From: CAZBRS01 sp964494475
GTDB lineage: Bacteria; Myxococcota_A; UBA9042; CAZBRS01
Length of the DNA stretch: 64,000 nt
Assembly (NCBI GenBank): GCA_964494475.1
Contig: CAZBRS010000017.1
Location: forward strand, 28,936-92,935
Direction of reading: 5' to 3'
Numbering within the stretch: the stretch's first letter is position 1; each line of letters opens with the position of its first letter. Below are positions 42,501 through 51,667 of this stretch, one piece after another. A model generated the notes under the pieces. It did no database searches, had not been told where the DNA came from, and worked only from the letters and a program-made list of their open reading frames with translations. A program made the translations under genes and the position numbers.

Positions 42501-43481
42501 ATGTCCCCTACCGCGACCCAGGCCCCTCCCTCCTCCGGCGATCCGGTGCGGTTGCTCGTCAGCGCGTGCCTCCTGGGCGAGCACGTGCGCTACGACGGCC
42601 AGCACAAGCGCGACGCCTTCCTGGTCGATCAGCTCGGCCCGTTCGTCCGGTGGGAGCGCGTCTGCCCCGAGGTCGACTGCGGCCTGCCCGTGCCGCGCCC
42701 GTCCATGAACCTGCAGGGCGATCCGGAGGCGCCGCGCCTGATCGATCGCAACGGCGTCGACCACACGCCGCGGATGCAGCGCTTCATCGAGCAGAAGCTC
42801 GCCGAGTTGGAGGGGATCGAGCTCTGCGGCTACGTGTGCAAGAAGGGCTCGCCGAGCTCGGGGATGGAGCGCGTGAAGGTGACCGGCCCCGGCGGGATGC
42901 CTCGGCCGATCGGGGCCGGACTGTTCACGGCGGCCTTCCGGGCGCGCTTCCCCCAGGTGCCGGTCGAGGAGGAGGGCCGGCTGAACGATCCGCAGCTCCG
43001 CGAGTCCTTCCTGGAGCGCGTCTTCTGCCGCCGGCGCTGGCTCGACCTGGTGGCCGGCGGCCTGGACCGCGGCCGGCTGGTGCAGTTCCACGCCGACCAC
43101 AAGCTGCAGATCCTCACCCACGGCCGCGTCGGCTACACGGCCCTCGGCCGGCTGGTGGCCCAGGCGGGGCTGCTCGGCGATCGCGAGCTCTTCGACCGCT
43201 ACGAGGCCGGCTTCATGGCGGCCATGGTCCAGCGCGCCACGATTCGCAAGGTGACCGACGTGCTGCAGCACGTGCAGGGCCACTTCAAGAAGCTCATCGG
43301 CCCCGACGAGAAGGCCGAGATCGGCGAGACCATCGAGGCCTACCGCGGAGGCCTCGTGCCCCTCGTCGTGCCCGTCACGCTGCTGAAGCACCACGTGCGG
43401 CGGCACGGCCTCTCGTATCTGGCCCGCCAGGTCTTCCTGTCGCCCTATCCCGCCGAGCTCATGTTGCGCAATCACGTGTGA
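42501..43481 (+). CDS. DUF523 (TudS-like) and DUF1722 fusion protein
   Basis: The 326-residue protein joins an N-terminal DUF523 domain (SACLLGEHVRYDG, CPEVDCGLPVPR, KKGSPSSGMERV) to a C-terminal DUF1722 domain (about 190-320, LVQFHADHKLQILTH, YLARQVFLSPYPAELMLRN). DUF523 includes TudS, an iron-sulfur thiouracil desulfidase with three Cys ligands. Two expected Cys are present; at the third site this protein has SPSS instead of SPSC, with a Cys five residues before. The ATG has CGGAGG at a good spacing. DUF1722 is YbgA-like. The cellular role is unknown. Confidence 0.8.
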   Translation: MSPTATQAPPSSGDPVRLLVSACLLGEHVRYDGQHKRDAFLVDQLGPFVRWERVCPEVDCGLPVPRPSMNLQGDPEAPRLIDRNGVDHTPRMQRFIEQKLAELEGIELCGYVCKKGSPSSGMERVKVTGPGGMPRPIGAGLFTAAFRARFPQVPVEEEGRLNDPQLRESFLERVFCRRRWLDLVAGGLDRGRLVQFHADHKLQILTHGRVGYTALGRLVAQAGLLGDRELFDRYEAGFMAAMVQRATIRKVTDVLQHVQGHFKKLIGPDEKAEIGETIEAYRGGLVPLVVPVTLLKHHVRRHGLSYLARQVFLSPYPAELMLRNHV

Positions 43482-43488
43482 CGGGCTC

Positions 43489-43566
43489 GCCCCATCAGGA
43501 GGGGCTTCGGCGCAGGCTGCTGGTCGTCCTTGCCTTCCTGATCGGCCGGGGTCGCCGAGCTCGGCG
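43489..43566. terminator. Convergent intergenic inverted repeats
   Basis: The 114 bases between the DUF523 gene and the phosphatase gene hold three dyads. They are GCCCC/GGGGC (43489-43493, 43501-43505), ATCAGGA/TCCTGAT (43494-43500, 43536-43542) and a perfect 14-base palindrome CGCCGAGCTCGGCG (43553-43566). Some of these probably end transcription from both sides; no T-run is present. Confidence 0.4.
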
Positions 43567-43595
43567 TGTCGCGCCTGTTCGTCGGGCCCCCCCGC

Positions 43596-45151
43596 CTACT
43601 TCGTGAGCGTGAACTCGTCGAGCTTCTCGCTGCCGTCGCCCGACCACGCCACGAAGTGGAAGGCGCTCTCGGTGGTGTCGATCACCGCGTAGTTCCACTT
43701 CTCGCCGTGGTGCGACACGACCGTCCACCAGTCCTGGCCGTTCGAGTAGGGCGCCGACACGAAGAACGCGCCGCACGTCACGTGCACCACGCCCTCGGAG
43801 GGCTGCACGGGCTGCTCGCCGCGAATGGGCACCGTGCGCTCGTAGTCGTGATCGTGGCCGGCCAGGGTGACGTCGACGTGGTACTTCTCGAAGAGCGGCA
43901 CCCAGTGCTTCTGCACGCGCTCGGTCGAGCCGTGGTTCGAGGCCGAGTAGGCGGGGTGGTGGTAGAGCGCCACGCGCCACGCGATGTCCGGGTCGTCCTC
44001 GTAGCGCTTCAGGGTGGCCTCGAGCCAGGGGGTCTGCAGCTCGGCCACCGCGTCGGTGTTCGAGTTCAGGGCCACGATCAGCACGTTCCCGGTCACCGTG
44101 TGCCAGGCGTGCTCGACCCACTCGCTGGGCAGGGGCGCGCCCTCGCGGGGCAGCGCGAACTGCTGGTAGTACAGGTTCGCCAGCGTCTCGTGGTTGCCCT
44201 GCACGGGCATGAGCACCTTCGAGGCCGACACGGGGTCCATGGCGTCGAACCAGTTGGTCCACTCGGCGGGCGTGCCGATCAGGTTCATGTCGCCGGTGAA
44301 GAGCCAGAAGTTCGCGTCGAGGCCGGCCAGGCGCGGGGCGTGCTCGCGCATCTTCTCGTAGCCGCCGCGGCTGTCGCCGGCCAGCACGAAGGTGACGCCG
44401 TTGGCCCGGCCCTTGGCGGGCGTCGTGCGAAAGCGCTGCACCGGGCTCAGGGTCGCGTTGGTCAGCGTGCCGGCCGCCTCGTCCACGCCCGACCAGGTGC
44501 CGGCGCGGTACACGTAATCGGTGAAGGGCTCCAGCCCCGTGAGCTCGACCTCCCACTGCACGTACTCGTCGTCCTTGGTGAGGAGCTCGGTGTAGTTGTA
44601 GCCCATGCCGGCCTTCCAGTGGGCCTCGCTGAAGGGCAGGCTCGCCAGGTCGCCCTCGAGCGACANNNNNNNNNNNNNNNNNNNNNNNNNNNNNNNNNNN
44701 NNNNNNNNNNNNNNNNNNNNNNNNNNNNNNNNNNNNNNNNNNNNNNNNNNNNNNNNNNNNNNNNNGCCTTCCAGTGGGCCTCGCTGAAGGGCAGGCTCGC
44801 CAGGTCGCCCTCGAGCGACAACTCCGAGGCCTTGGCGTACCACACGCGCGGCTCGTAGCCGGCGACGGTGGTGTCGAAGGTGGTCCACTGCACCGTCACC
44901 GTGCTGGACGGATCGTTCTGCCACGTGGTGTGCACGTGCAGCGGCGCGCGGTCGGGCGCGCTGGACCAGTCGGAGGGTCCGGCCAGCCGCGGCGCGCCGG
45001 AGGTCGCGTCCTCGGCCGCCGATTCGCCGGCCGTGTCGGCCGTGCTCGTGTCGGGCGTCGAGGTGTCGCCGGCGGCGACGAGGCCCGGCTTGTCCTTGAA
45101 GGCGCACGCCGTCAGCAAGAGCACCAGGGCCAGTCGAAGGCACGTCTGCAT
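43596..45151 (-). CDS. Purple-acid-phosphatase-like lipoprotein (split by a false gap)
   Basis: The true product is about 466 residues. It has a lipoprotein signal (LLLTAC), an acidic Thr/Asp/Ala linker and a PAP-type N-terminal fibronectin-like domain (HVHTTWQND, VTVQWTT). A metallophosphoesterase domain follows with AGDSRGG, FTGDMN, VQGNHETL, YHHPAYSA and LAGHDHDYERT. These are the metal-binding motifs of purple acid phosphatases and calcineurin-like enzymes. The gene appears frameshifted because a 100-N gap and a duplicated 55-base flank lie at 44611-44820. Removing 155 bases leaves 1401 bases, exactly 467 codons, with a continuous frame. It is the last gene of the pst operon and would release phosphate from extracellular esters. 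Confidence 0.85.
44611..44820. repeat. False assembly gap: 100 N between identical 55-base flanks
   Basis: Bases 44611-44665 are identical to 44766-44820 and enclose exactly 100 N (44666-44765). This is what happens when two contigs sharing a 55-mer end are scaffolded without merging. Collapsing one copy and the N restores the phosphatase reading frame. Confidence 0.93.
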
Positions 45152-45176
45152 GATCCTCTCCCCTCTCGCGGTGCGC

Positions 45177-46528
45177 TCACAGCGCGAACTGCACCATGCC
45201 GAGCAGCACGTCGTTGTCGAACGAGTACCCCTCCTGCTCCCGGCGGTGCACGTAGTTCACGTCGACGCGCACGTTGCGGGTCAGGGCGTAGCGCAGGCCC
45301 GCGGTCACCCACAGGCGCTTCTGGCGGCTGAGCTCGTCGATCGACAACGTGGAGCTCTGACCCCGCACCAGCGAGTCGCCGTCCATCTGCTCGACGCGCG
45401 CCGCCAGCGACAGCCCGGCCGGCCACAGGGCCACGTCGAGATCGGCGTGCCAGCCCCAGCCGCGCTCGGCCTCCTCGGCCCCGGTCACGGGATCGGGCTC
45501 CAGGTAGTAGTCGAGGGCCAGCACCTCGCCCTCGAGCGTGAACCGCCACCAGTGGAGGCGCAGGTCGGCGCCCACCCAGCGGTGCTCGGAGGGCGGGTCG
45601 TAGTTGCGCGTCGTCCAGGCCACGTTGGCGCCGAGGTTCACCTCGAGGTCGTCGACGCCGGCCCCCAGGGCCGCGAGCAGGTTCTGAACGCGCAGGTCGA
45701 GCCGCGCCACGTACAGGAGCTGATCGCCGCTGCGCATCTGCTCGAACGCCTGGGACACCGAGTTGAACACCCCGCCGCGCAGGCTGGCCACCCGCCAGGG
45801 GTCGCTGAACCCCGCCTGGAAGCCGAGCTGCCGCTTCTGCGACAGCAGGTCGAGGGTGGGCTTGTTCACGAGCACCTGGTCCTCGGTGCCCACCAGGTTG
45901 GCCTGGCTGTAGGGCACCTTCATGCGCCCCGCGCGCAGATCGAGCCAGGGCAGGGGCGCCCAGCCGGCGTAGGCGTCCTTCAGCCAGTCGCTCGAGCGGT
46001 TGCCGTCCTTCTCGCGCGGGACGAGCTCCATCTTCAGCTGGTAGTACGTGTTCGAGCTCGCGAAGCGGCCCTTCAGGCCGAACTCCACGTTCTCGAGCAC
46101 GAAGCCCTCGCGGTGCCCGAACGGGCAGGGGTCCATGCGCGCCGAGTCGATCTCCACGGCCGCCCCGCCGGACGGGCTGACCGTGATGCGGTCCTCGAAC
46201 GTGGTCACGTAGAGCGTTCGCACCAGCGCGATGGGCCGGGCGCGTTCGTCGAAGAGCGACGGGGCGCCGGCGGCCTCGGGTTCGGCGGCGCGGGCCGGGG
46301 CGGGCAGGAGACCGGCCGCCAGCGCCAGGAGGAGCANNNNNNNNNNNNNNNNNNNNNNNNNNNNNNNNNNNNNNNNNNNNNNNNNNNNNNNNNNNNNNNN
46401 NNNNNNNNNNNNNNNNNNNNNNNNNNNNNNNNNNNNTCGGCGGCGCGGGCCGGGGCGGGCAGGAGACCGGCCGCCAGCGCCAGGAGGAGCAACCGTCGGA
46501 ACCGGGGACCGGGGTGGCCTGCGAGCAT
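45177..46528 (-). CDS. OprO/OprP-like phosphate-selective porin (split by a false gap)
   Basis: The corrected product is about 398 residues. The signal peptide is MLAGHPG followed by a hydrophobic stretch ending APARAA; then comes a beta-rich barrel. DPCPFGHREGFVLEN, GLKGRFASS..YYQLKMEL, WLKDAYAGW and LRAGRMKVPYSQANL resemble the OprO/OprP and PF07396-type porin pattern, and the C-terminus is VLLGMVQFAL. The gap at 46337-46436 and its 55-base duplicate break the N-terminal region; removing 155 bases gives 1197 bases, exactly 399 codons. GGAGG stands 7 bases from the ATG at 46528. It lies 20 bases after phoU, in the pst operon, which supports phosphate uptake across the outer membrane. Confidence 0.75.
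46282..46491. repeat. False assembly gap: 100 N between identical 55-base flanks
   Basis: Bases 46282-46336 repeat exactly at 46437-46491 around 100 N (46337-46436), inside the porin signal-peptide region. Collapsing them joins the signal peptide to the mature porin in frame. Confidence 0.93.
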
Positions 46529-46548
46529 GGGGATCCCTCCTTGTTGCG

Positions 46549-47220
46549 CTACGCCAACCGATAGTCCTCGACGTGGTGCCGCATCACCCGCCCCTCGAAC
46601 ATGTAGAGCACGTCCTCGGCGATGTTGGTGGCGTGGTCGGCGATGCGCTCCAGGTGGCGCGAGATCGACAACAGCGTGATGAACACGTCGACGCGCGAGG
46701 GGTCGGCCTGGATGCCGCGCTGCACCTGGCCGTACATGGCGCGGTTGATGTCGTCGACCGCGTCGTCCATGGCGCACACGTCGCGGGCCCGGTGGGGGTC
46801 GACGTTCACGAGGGCGTCGAGGGCCAGGCGCAGCATCTCCTGGGTCTTGGTGGCCATGCCCACGAAGTCGAAGGGCGTGCTCACGGGCGGCTGCGAGGCC
46901 AGGTACTTGGCGCGCTCCGCGATGTTCACCGCCAGGTCGCCGATGCGCTCCAGGTCGTTGTTCAGCTTCAAGACCGTGACCAGGAAGCGCAGGTCGCTGG
47001 CCACCGGCTGGTAGAGCGCCAGCAGCTTCAGGCACTCCTCCTCGACGCCCACCTCGCGCACGTCGATGGCGTGGTCGCCCGCGATCACGCGCTCGGCCAG
47101 CTCCGGGCTACGCTCCTGCACGGCCCGCACGGACATCCACACGGCCTCCTCGACCATGGCGCTGAGCGACAGCACCTGCTTCTTCAACTCCTCAATCTCG
47201 CGCCTGAGGTGAACGGACAT
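46549..47220 (-). CDS. phoU: Phosphate transport regulator PhoU
   Basis: The 223-residue protein has the two PhoU three-helix bundles, with DLRFLVTVLKLNNDLERIGDLAVNIAERA near residue 75 and the repeat LLSISRHLERIADHATNIAEDVLYM near 185. The conserved E/DxxxD metal motifs are present in both. PhoU represses PhoR signalling through the Pst transporter when phosphate is ample. The site AGGAGG overlaps the pstB stop, indicating coupled translation. Confidence 0.96.
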   Translation of the reverse strand: MSVHLRREIEELKKQVLSLSAMVEEAVWMSVRAVQERSPELAERVIAGDHAIDVREVGVEEECLKLLALYQPVASDLRFLVTVLKLNNDLERIGDLAVNIAERAKYLASQPPVSTPFDFVGMATKTQEMLRLALDALVNVDPHRARDVCAMDDAVDDINRAMYGQVQRGIQADPSRVDVFITLLSISRHLERIADHATNIAEDVLYMFEGRVMRHHVEDYRLA

Positions 47221-47229
47221 GGGGGCCTC

Positions 47230-48027
47230 CTAGCCGAACCGGCCGGTGATGTAGTCTTCCGTCTGCTTGTACAGCGGCTTCGTGAAGATCTGGCGCGTGT
47301 TCCCGAACTCGACGATGCGCCCCTCGAAGAAGAACGCCGTGAAGTCCGACACGCGCGCGGCCTGCTGCATGTTGTGGGTCACGATGACGATCGTGAACTC
47401 CTTCTTCAGCTCTTCGATCAGGTCCTCGATCTTCGACGTGGCGACCGGGTCGATGGCCGACGTGGGCTCGTCCATGAGCAGCACCTCGGGGCGCACGGCG
47501 ATGGCGCGCGCGATGCAGAGGCGCTGCTGCTGCCCGCCCGACAGCGCGAGGCCGGGCCGGTCGAGGCCGTCCTTCACCTCTTCCCAGAGCGCGGCGTGGC
47601 GCAGCGCGCGCTCCACGTGCTCGACCAGCTCGTGGCGCGACAGGCGGTAGTGCAGCTTCAGGCCGTAGGCCACGTTCTCGAACACGCTCATGGGGAAGGG
47701 CGTGGGCTTCTGGAAGATCATGCCCACCTTGCGGCGCAGCTCGAGCAGGTCGGCCGACGGGGAAAGCACGTCTTCGCCGTCGAGCAGCACCGTGCCGCTG
47801 GCGCGCTGGTCGCGGTACAGCTGGTAGATGCGGTTGTACACGCGCAGGTGGGTCGACTTGCCGCAGCCCGACGGCCCGATGACGGCGGTCACGCAGCGGG
47901 GGGCGATGTCGAGGTCGTTGCCGAAGAGGGCCTGCTTCTTGCCGTAGAAGAAGTCGAGGCCGCGCACCGAGATCTTGGGGGGCTCGGGCACGGCGTCGGG
48001 GCGCTCGCGCGGTACGGGTGCGATCAT
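47230..48027 (-). CDS. pstB: Phosphate ABC transporter ATP-binding protein PstB
   Basis: The 265-residue ATPase has Walker A GPSGCGKSTHLR, the signature LSGGQQQRL, Walker B LLMDEPTSAIDP, and the switch His in VTHNMQQA. PstB powers phosphate import through PstCA. It overlaps pstA by one base (TGATG). FFYGKKQALFGNDLDI and the RD.RASG insertion are typical of PstB. Confidence 0.97.
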   Translation of the reverse strand: MIAPVPRERPDAVPEPPKISVRGLDFFYGKKQALFGNDLDIAPRCVTAVIGPSGCGKSTHLRVYNRIYQLYRDQRASGTVLLDGEDVLSPSADLLELRRKVGMIFQKPTPFPMSVFENVAYGLKLHYRLSRHELVEHVERALRHAALWEEVKDGLDRPGLALSGGQQQRLCIARAIAVRPEVLLMDEPTSAIDPVATSKIEDLIEELKKEFTIVIVTHNMQQAARVSDFTAFFFEGRIVEFGNTRQIFTKPLYKQTEDYITGRFG

Positions 48028-48866
48028 CACTTCTTCTCCCTTGAAAAGACCCGGGCGAGGGTGGCCGTGGCCAGCACGCCCGCCATGATCAACAGCGACG
48101 CGCCCCACGCCTTGGCCTGCCAGTCCTCGTAGGGGGACATGGCGTACTGGAAGATGGTCACCGTCAGGTTCGAGACGGGCTCCGAGAAAGAAGCCGGCCA
48201 GTAGGGGCTGTTGAGCGCGGTGAACAGGAGCGGCGCGGTCTCGCCGCTGACGCGCGCGACGGCCAGCAGCACGCCCGTGACCAGGCCGCCCTTGGCCGCC
48301 CGGAAGACGATCATCGTCACCTTCCAGCGCGGCGTGCCCAGGGCCAGGGCGCCCTCGCGCAGGGCGTTGGGCACCAGGGCCAGCATGTCCTCGGTGGTGC
48401 GCGCGACCACCGGCAGCATGATGAGCGCCAGCGCCACCGCGCCGGCGTGCCCCGAGAAGCCGCCGAAGGGCACCACCAGGATCGTCCACACGAAGAGGCC
48501 CACCAGGATCGACGGCAGGCCCATGAGCACGTTGACCGAGAAGCGCACGGCCGCGCCCAGGCGCGAGGTGCGGCCGAACTCGGCCAGGTAGACGCCGGCC
48601 AGCATCCCGACCGGCACGCCCAGCAGCGTGGCCGCTCCCGTCAGGAGCAACGTGCCGACGATGGCGCTCGCGAGGCCGCCCTCGGTGGAGCCCGGGGGGC
48701 TCGGCAGCTCGGTGAAGAAGGCCAGGTCGAGCGCCCCGAAGCCCTTCTGGACGACCACCGCCAGGATCCACAGGAGCGCCAGGATGCCAAAGAGCGCCGA
48801 GAGGCTGGCGATCACGCGGACCGCGAGGTCGAGCAGCTTTCGTCCGGTGGCGGGGCGGCGCTGCAT
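48027..48866 (-). CDS. pstA: Phosphate ABC transporter permease PstA
   Basis: The 279-residue inner-membrane permease has about six hydrophobic segments and the PstA pattern: GGLASAIVGTLLLTG, VNVLMGLPSILVGLF, LALIMLPVVARTTEDML, and the EAA-type loop EGALALGTPRWKVTMIVFRAAKGG. It starts 1 base from the pstC stop and overlaps pstB by one base. Confidence 0.96.
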   Translation of the reverse strand: MQRRPATGRKLLDLAVRVIASLSALFGILALLWILAVVVQKGFGALDLAFFTELPSPPGSTEGGLASAIVGTLLLTGAATLLGVPVGMLAGVYLAEFGRTSRLGAAVRFSVNVLMGLPSILVGLFVWTILVVPFGGFSGHAGAVALALIMLPVVARTTEDMLALVPNALREGALALGTPRWKVTMIVFRAAKGGLVTGVLLAVARVSGETAPLLFTALNSPYWPASFSEPVSNLTVTIFQYAMSPYEDWQAKAWGASLLIMAGVLATATLARVFSREKK

Positions 48867-48867
48867 G

Positions 48868-49800
48868 CTACAGCCCTCCGCCCGAGCGCAGCTCGAGGCG
48901 CTTGATCCACAGGTGCGTGAGGCCCTGGATGGCGAAGGTGAGCAGGAAGAGCACGAGGCCGAGCTCGACCAGCGCCGACAGGTACAGAGGCTCGGAGGCC
49001 TCGGCGAACTCGTTGGCCAGCGTCGACGCGATGGAGTTGCCCGCGGCGAAGAGCGACGCCGACAGGCGGTGGTCGTTGCCGATCACGAAGGTGACCGCCA
49101 TGGTCTCGCCCACGGCGCGGCCGAGGCCGAGCAGGCACGCGCCCACCATGCCCCGCATCCCGTAGCGCACGGTCACCTTGCGCGAGACCTCCCAGACGGT
49201 GCTGCCCATGCCGAAGCCGGCCTCCTTCACGACGCCGGGCACCATCGTGAACACGTCGCGCATCACCGCCGTGATGAACGGCAGCACCATGAGGGCCAGG
49301 ATGATGCCCGCCGACAGCACGCCGATGCCCATGGGCGGGCCCTTGAAGAGCGGCAGGAAGCCGAGCGTGCTCGAGAGGAAGGGCTGCAGGTGGTCGGACA
49401 TGAAGGGCGCGAACACGAACAGGCCCCACATGCCGTAGATGATGCTCGGCACGGCCGCCAGCAACTCGATGGCGGCGCCCACCGGGCGCGCGAGGGCCGG
49501 GGGCGCGAGCTCGACCAGGAAGAGCGCGATGACCAGCGAGAGCGGCACCGCGATGAGCAGCGCGATCAGCGTCGTGACCAGCGTGCCCACGATGGACGAG
49601 AGCGCGCCGTAGTCCTCGGTGACCGGGTTCCAGGCCGCGCTGGCCAGGAAGCCCACCCCGAATTTTTCGAGCGAGAGCTGCGAGCCCCACAGCAGTTGCA
49701 GGAAGAACGCCGCCATCAACACGAGGAAGAGGCCCGCCGCCGCAGAGGTCAGCGCGCGAAAGAGTACGTCGAGCCCCGCCGCGGGGCGGTGGCGCTTCAA
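48868..49800 (-). CDS. pstC: Phosphate ABC transporter permease PstC
   Basis: The 310-residue permease is the PstC partner: SSIVGTLVTTLIALLIAVP, EAAAVPSIIYGMWGLF-type motif (LLAAVPSIIYGMWGLFVF), LPFITAVMRDVF, and the EAA loop EAGFGMGSTVWEVSRKVTVR. There is no in-frame ATG near the start. The best start is TTG 49800 after GGAAG, 2 bases from the pstS stop. Other starts would truncate the first membrane segment. Confidence 0.94.
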   Translation of the reverse strand: MKRHRPAAGLDVLFRALTSAAAGLFLVLMAAFFLQLLWGSQLSLEKFGVGFLASAAWNPVTEDYGALSSIVGTLVTTLIALLIAVPLSLVIALFLVELAPPALARPVGAAIELLAAVPSIIYGMWGLFVFAPFMSDHLQPFLSSTLGFLPLFKGPPMGIGVLSAGIILALMVLPFITAVMRDVFTMVPGVVKEAGFGMGSTVWEVSRKVTVRYGMRGMVGACLLGLGRAVGETMAVTFVIGNDHRLSASLFAAGNSIASTLANEFAEASEPLYLSALVELGLVLFLLTFAIQGLTHLWIKRLELRSGGGL

Positions 49801-49802
49801 GA

Positions 49803-50852
49803 CTACTTCCAGATCGGAGCGCCGGCCGACGTGACGTCGGTGCGCCACAGCGCCTCGACCATCGCCACCACGTTGTCGGGCAGGGGCACGTAGTCGAGCT
49901 TCTTGGCCGCGTCGTCGCCGCTCTTGAAGCTCCAGGCGAAGAAGTCGAGCAGGCGGTTGGCGTGCGCGGCGTCGCGCTGCTCCTTGTACATCAGGATGAA
50001 CGAGGCGCCCGTGATGGGCCAGGCCTGGGCGCCGGGCTGGTCGGTGAGCACCACGGCGAAGCCCGGGGTGCCGGCCCAGTCGGCGCTGGCGGCCGCGGCC
50101 TGGAAGCCCTCGTCGGTGGGGGCCACGAACGCGCCGGCCTTGTTCTGCAACAGCGCGTGGGCCAGCTTGTTCTGCAGCGCGTAGGCGTACTCGACGTAGC
50201 CGATGGAGCCGGGGATGCGCTGCACGTAGGCCGCGACGCCCTCGTTGCCCTTGCCGCCGACGCCCGCGGGCCAGGCGACCTCCTTGCCGCAGCCGGCCTT
50301 CGCGTGCCAGTCGGGAGACACCTTGTCGAGGTAGTTCGTGAAGATCCAGGTGGTGCCCGAGCCGTCGGCGCGGTGCACGACCGTGATGTCCTGGTCGGGC
50401 AGCGCCACGCCGGGGTTCAGCGCCACCAGGGCCGGGTCGTTCCACTTGGTGAGGGTTCCGAGGAAGATGTCGGCCAGCGCCTTGGCCGAGAGCTTCACGC
50501 TGCCCGAGGCCAGGCCCTTCAGGTTCACGACCGGCACCACGCCGCCCATGATCATGGGGAACTGCACCAGGCCGAGCTTGTCGAGCTCGTCCTTCTTGAG
50601 GGGGGCGTCCGAGGCGCCGAAGTCGACGGTCTTGGCCTTGATCTGGGCGATGCCGCCGCCCGAGCCGATCGACTGGTAGTTGAGCCCGATCCCGGTCAGC
50701 TTCTTGTAGCTGTCGGCCCACTGGGCGTAGAGCGGGTAGGGGAAGGTGGCGCCTGCGCCGGTGAGCGTGTCTTCGGCGGTGGCGGCGCCCGGCGCACCGA
50801 GCCCGAACGCGAGCAGGGCGGCGGCCAGGAACGTCGTGGACAGCGTGCGCAT
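49803..50852 (-). CDS. pstS: Phosphate-binding periplasmic protein PstS
   Basis: The 349-residue protein has a Sec signal peptide (to about residue 26), then the PstS signature LTGAGATFPYPLYAQW, SIGSGGGIAQIKAKTVDFGASD and RADGSGTTWIFTNYL, which line the phosphate pocket. It captures phosphate for PstCAB. GGAGG precedes the ATG. It heads the operon pstS-pstC-pstA-pstB-phoU-porin-phosphatase behind a Pho-like array. Confidence 0.97.
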   Translation of the reverse strand: MRTLSTTFLAAALLAFGLGAPGAATAEDTLTGAGATFPYPLYAQWADSYKKLTGIGLNYQSIGSGGGIAQIKAKTVDFGASDAPLKKDELDKLGLVQFPMIMGGVVPVVNLKGLASGSVKLSAKALADIFLGTLTKWNDPALVALNPGVALPDQDITVVHRADGSGTTWIFTNYLDKVSPDWHAKAGCGKEVAWPAGVGGKGNEGVAAYVQRIPGSIGYVEYAYALQNKLAHALLQNKAGAFVAPTDEGFQAAAASADWAGTPGFAVVLTDQPGAQAWPITGASFILMYKEQRDAAHANRLLDFFAWSFKSGDDAAKKLDYVPLPDNVVAMVEALWRTDVTSAGAPIWK

Positions 50853-50893
50853 GGCACCCTCCGGTTTCGTTGCCCGTTGAGGATGGGGCCGGT

Positions 50894-50933
50894 GTGTTAG
50901 CGATCGGTTAGGGCTCGGTCAGAAGTCGATGAA
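50894..50933 (-). promoter_or_regulatory. Pho-box-like array controlling the pst operon
   Basis: On the minus strand the heptamers are TTCATCG (50933-50927), CTGACCG (50922-50916), CTAACCG (50911-50905) and CTAACAC (50900-50894), each 11 bases apart. A -10-like CATCCT follows 8 bases downstream, and the array ends 42 bases before pstS. It overlaps the last codons of the methyltransferase gene. Placement before pstS, the classic PhoB target, is the strongest evidence that this motif is the local Pho box. Confidence 0.78.
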
Positions 50934-51532
50934 ACGTGCCGGCGACGACGGGGCAGGAAGCGTCCCGTGCGCGCCGCGAAGTGCTCGTAGTCGGCGCCGA
51001 AGTGCGCGGCCAGTTGGCGCTCTTCGCGCGGTGTGCGCGCGATCATGAGCCACGCGATCACGGCCGCGCCGGCCAGCCCGAGGGCCGGATCGGCCGCCAG
51101 CAGGCCGAGGCCCGCGAAGAAGAGCAGGTACGCCGAGTACATGGGGTGGCGAACGTACCGGTAGGGCCCGCTCGTCACCAGGGACTGGGCGGCGTCGACC
51201 CGCAGCGAGGGGCTGAAGTGCCGGCCGAGCGCGTGGTGCGTCCAGCCGAGCAGGCCGAGCGCCGCCAGGGTCACGACCAGGCCCAGGCTCCGCGCCCAGG
51301 CCGGCAGCGGGAGGCAGAGCGGCGCCACCAGCGCCGGCGCGAAGGCGTGCCCCAGGGCCAGCGCGAAGACGGGCACCGCCAGCACCAGGCGCCCCGCGAG
51401 CACCCCCCAGCCCTCGGCCCCGGGCGAGGGCAGGAGGCGCCGCCGCCCGGCCTGCCAGCGCGCCAGGCCGCGCAGCAGGCCCAGCGCGCAGAGCACGACG
51501 ATCAGCGCCCACCACCAGGGGTCGTGCGGCAT
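50897..51532 (-). CDS. Isoprenylcysteine methyltransferase-family (ICMT/PEMT-like) membrane protein
   Basis: The 211-residue protein has four to five membrane segments and the family core at about 130-200: SGPYRYVRHPMYSAYLLFF, EERQLAAHFGADYE and FLP. This group uses S-adenosylmethionine to methylate lipid or protein substrates in the membrane; bacterial members are mostly uncharacterised. The ATG at 51532 has no good ribosome site; an in-frame ATG 12 codons upstream is an alternative. The pst promoter array overlaps its 3' end. Confidence 0.8.
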   Translation of the reverse strand: MPHDPWWWALIVVLCALGLLRGLARWQAGRRRLLPSPGAEGWGVLAGRLVLAVPVFALALGHAFAPALVAPLCLPLPAWARSLGLVVTLAALGLLGWTHHALGRHFSPSLRVDAAQSLVTSGPYRYVRHPMYSAYLLFFAGLGLLAADPALGLAGAAVIAWLMIARTPREERQLAAHFGADYEHFAARTGRFLPRRRRHVSSTSDRALTDR

Positions 51533-51613
51533 CGGCGTCTTCGTCCCGTGGTTCGCGCCTCCCAGCATACCCGCCGGTCGGCTCCGAAGTCCACGGCCCA
51601 CCGGGACCCATCG

Positions 51614-51641
51614 TTGACAGGCCGGCCCTGGGAAGTAGTCT
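51614..51641 (+). promoter_or_regulatory. Sigma-70-like promoter for the FadL-like gene
   Basis: A perfect TTGACA (51614-51619) is spaced 16 bases from TAGTCT (51636-51641), 27 bases before the ATG. It is the best -35 hexamer match noticed in the window. Confidence 0.55.
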
Positions 51642-51667
51642 GTCGGAACCCGTCGCAGGAGTCGACC

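Noticed and set aside
44611..44820. Direct repeat around N as an insertion-element or target-site duplication
   Set aside because: Exactly 55 bases at three unrelated loci, each around exactly 100 N, is an assembly signature, not a mobile element.
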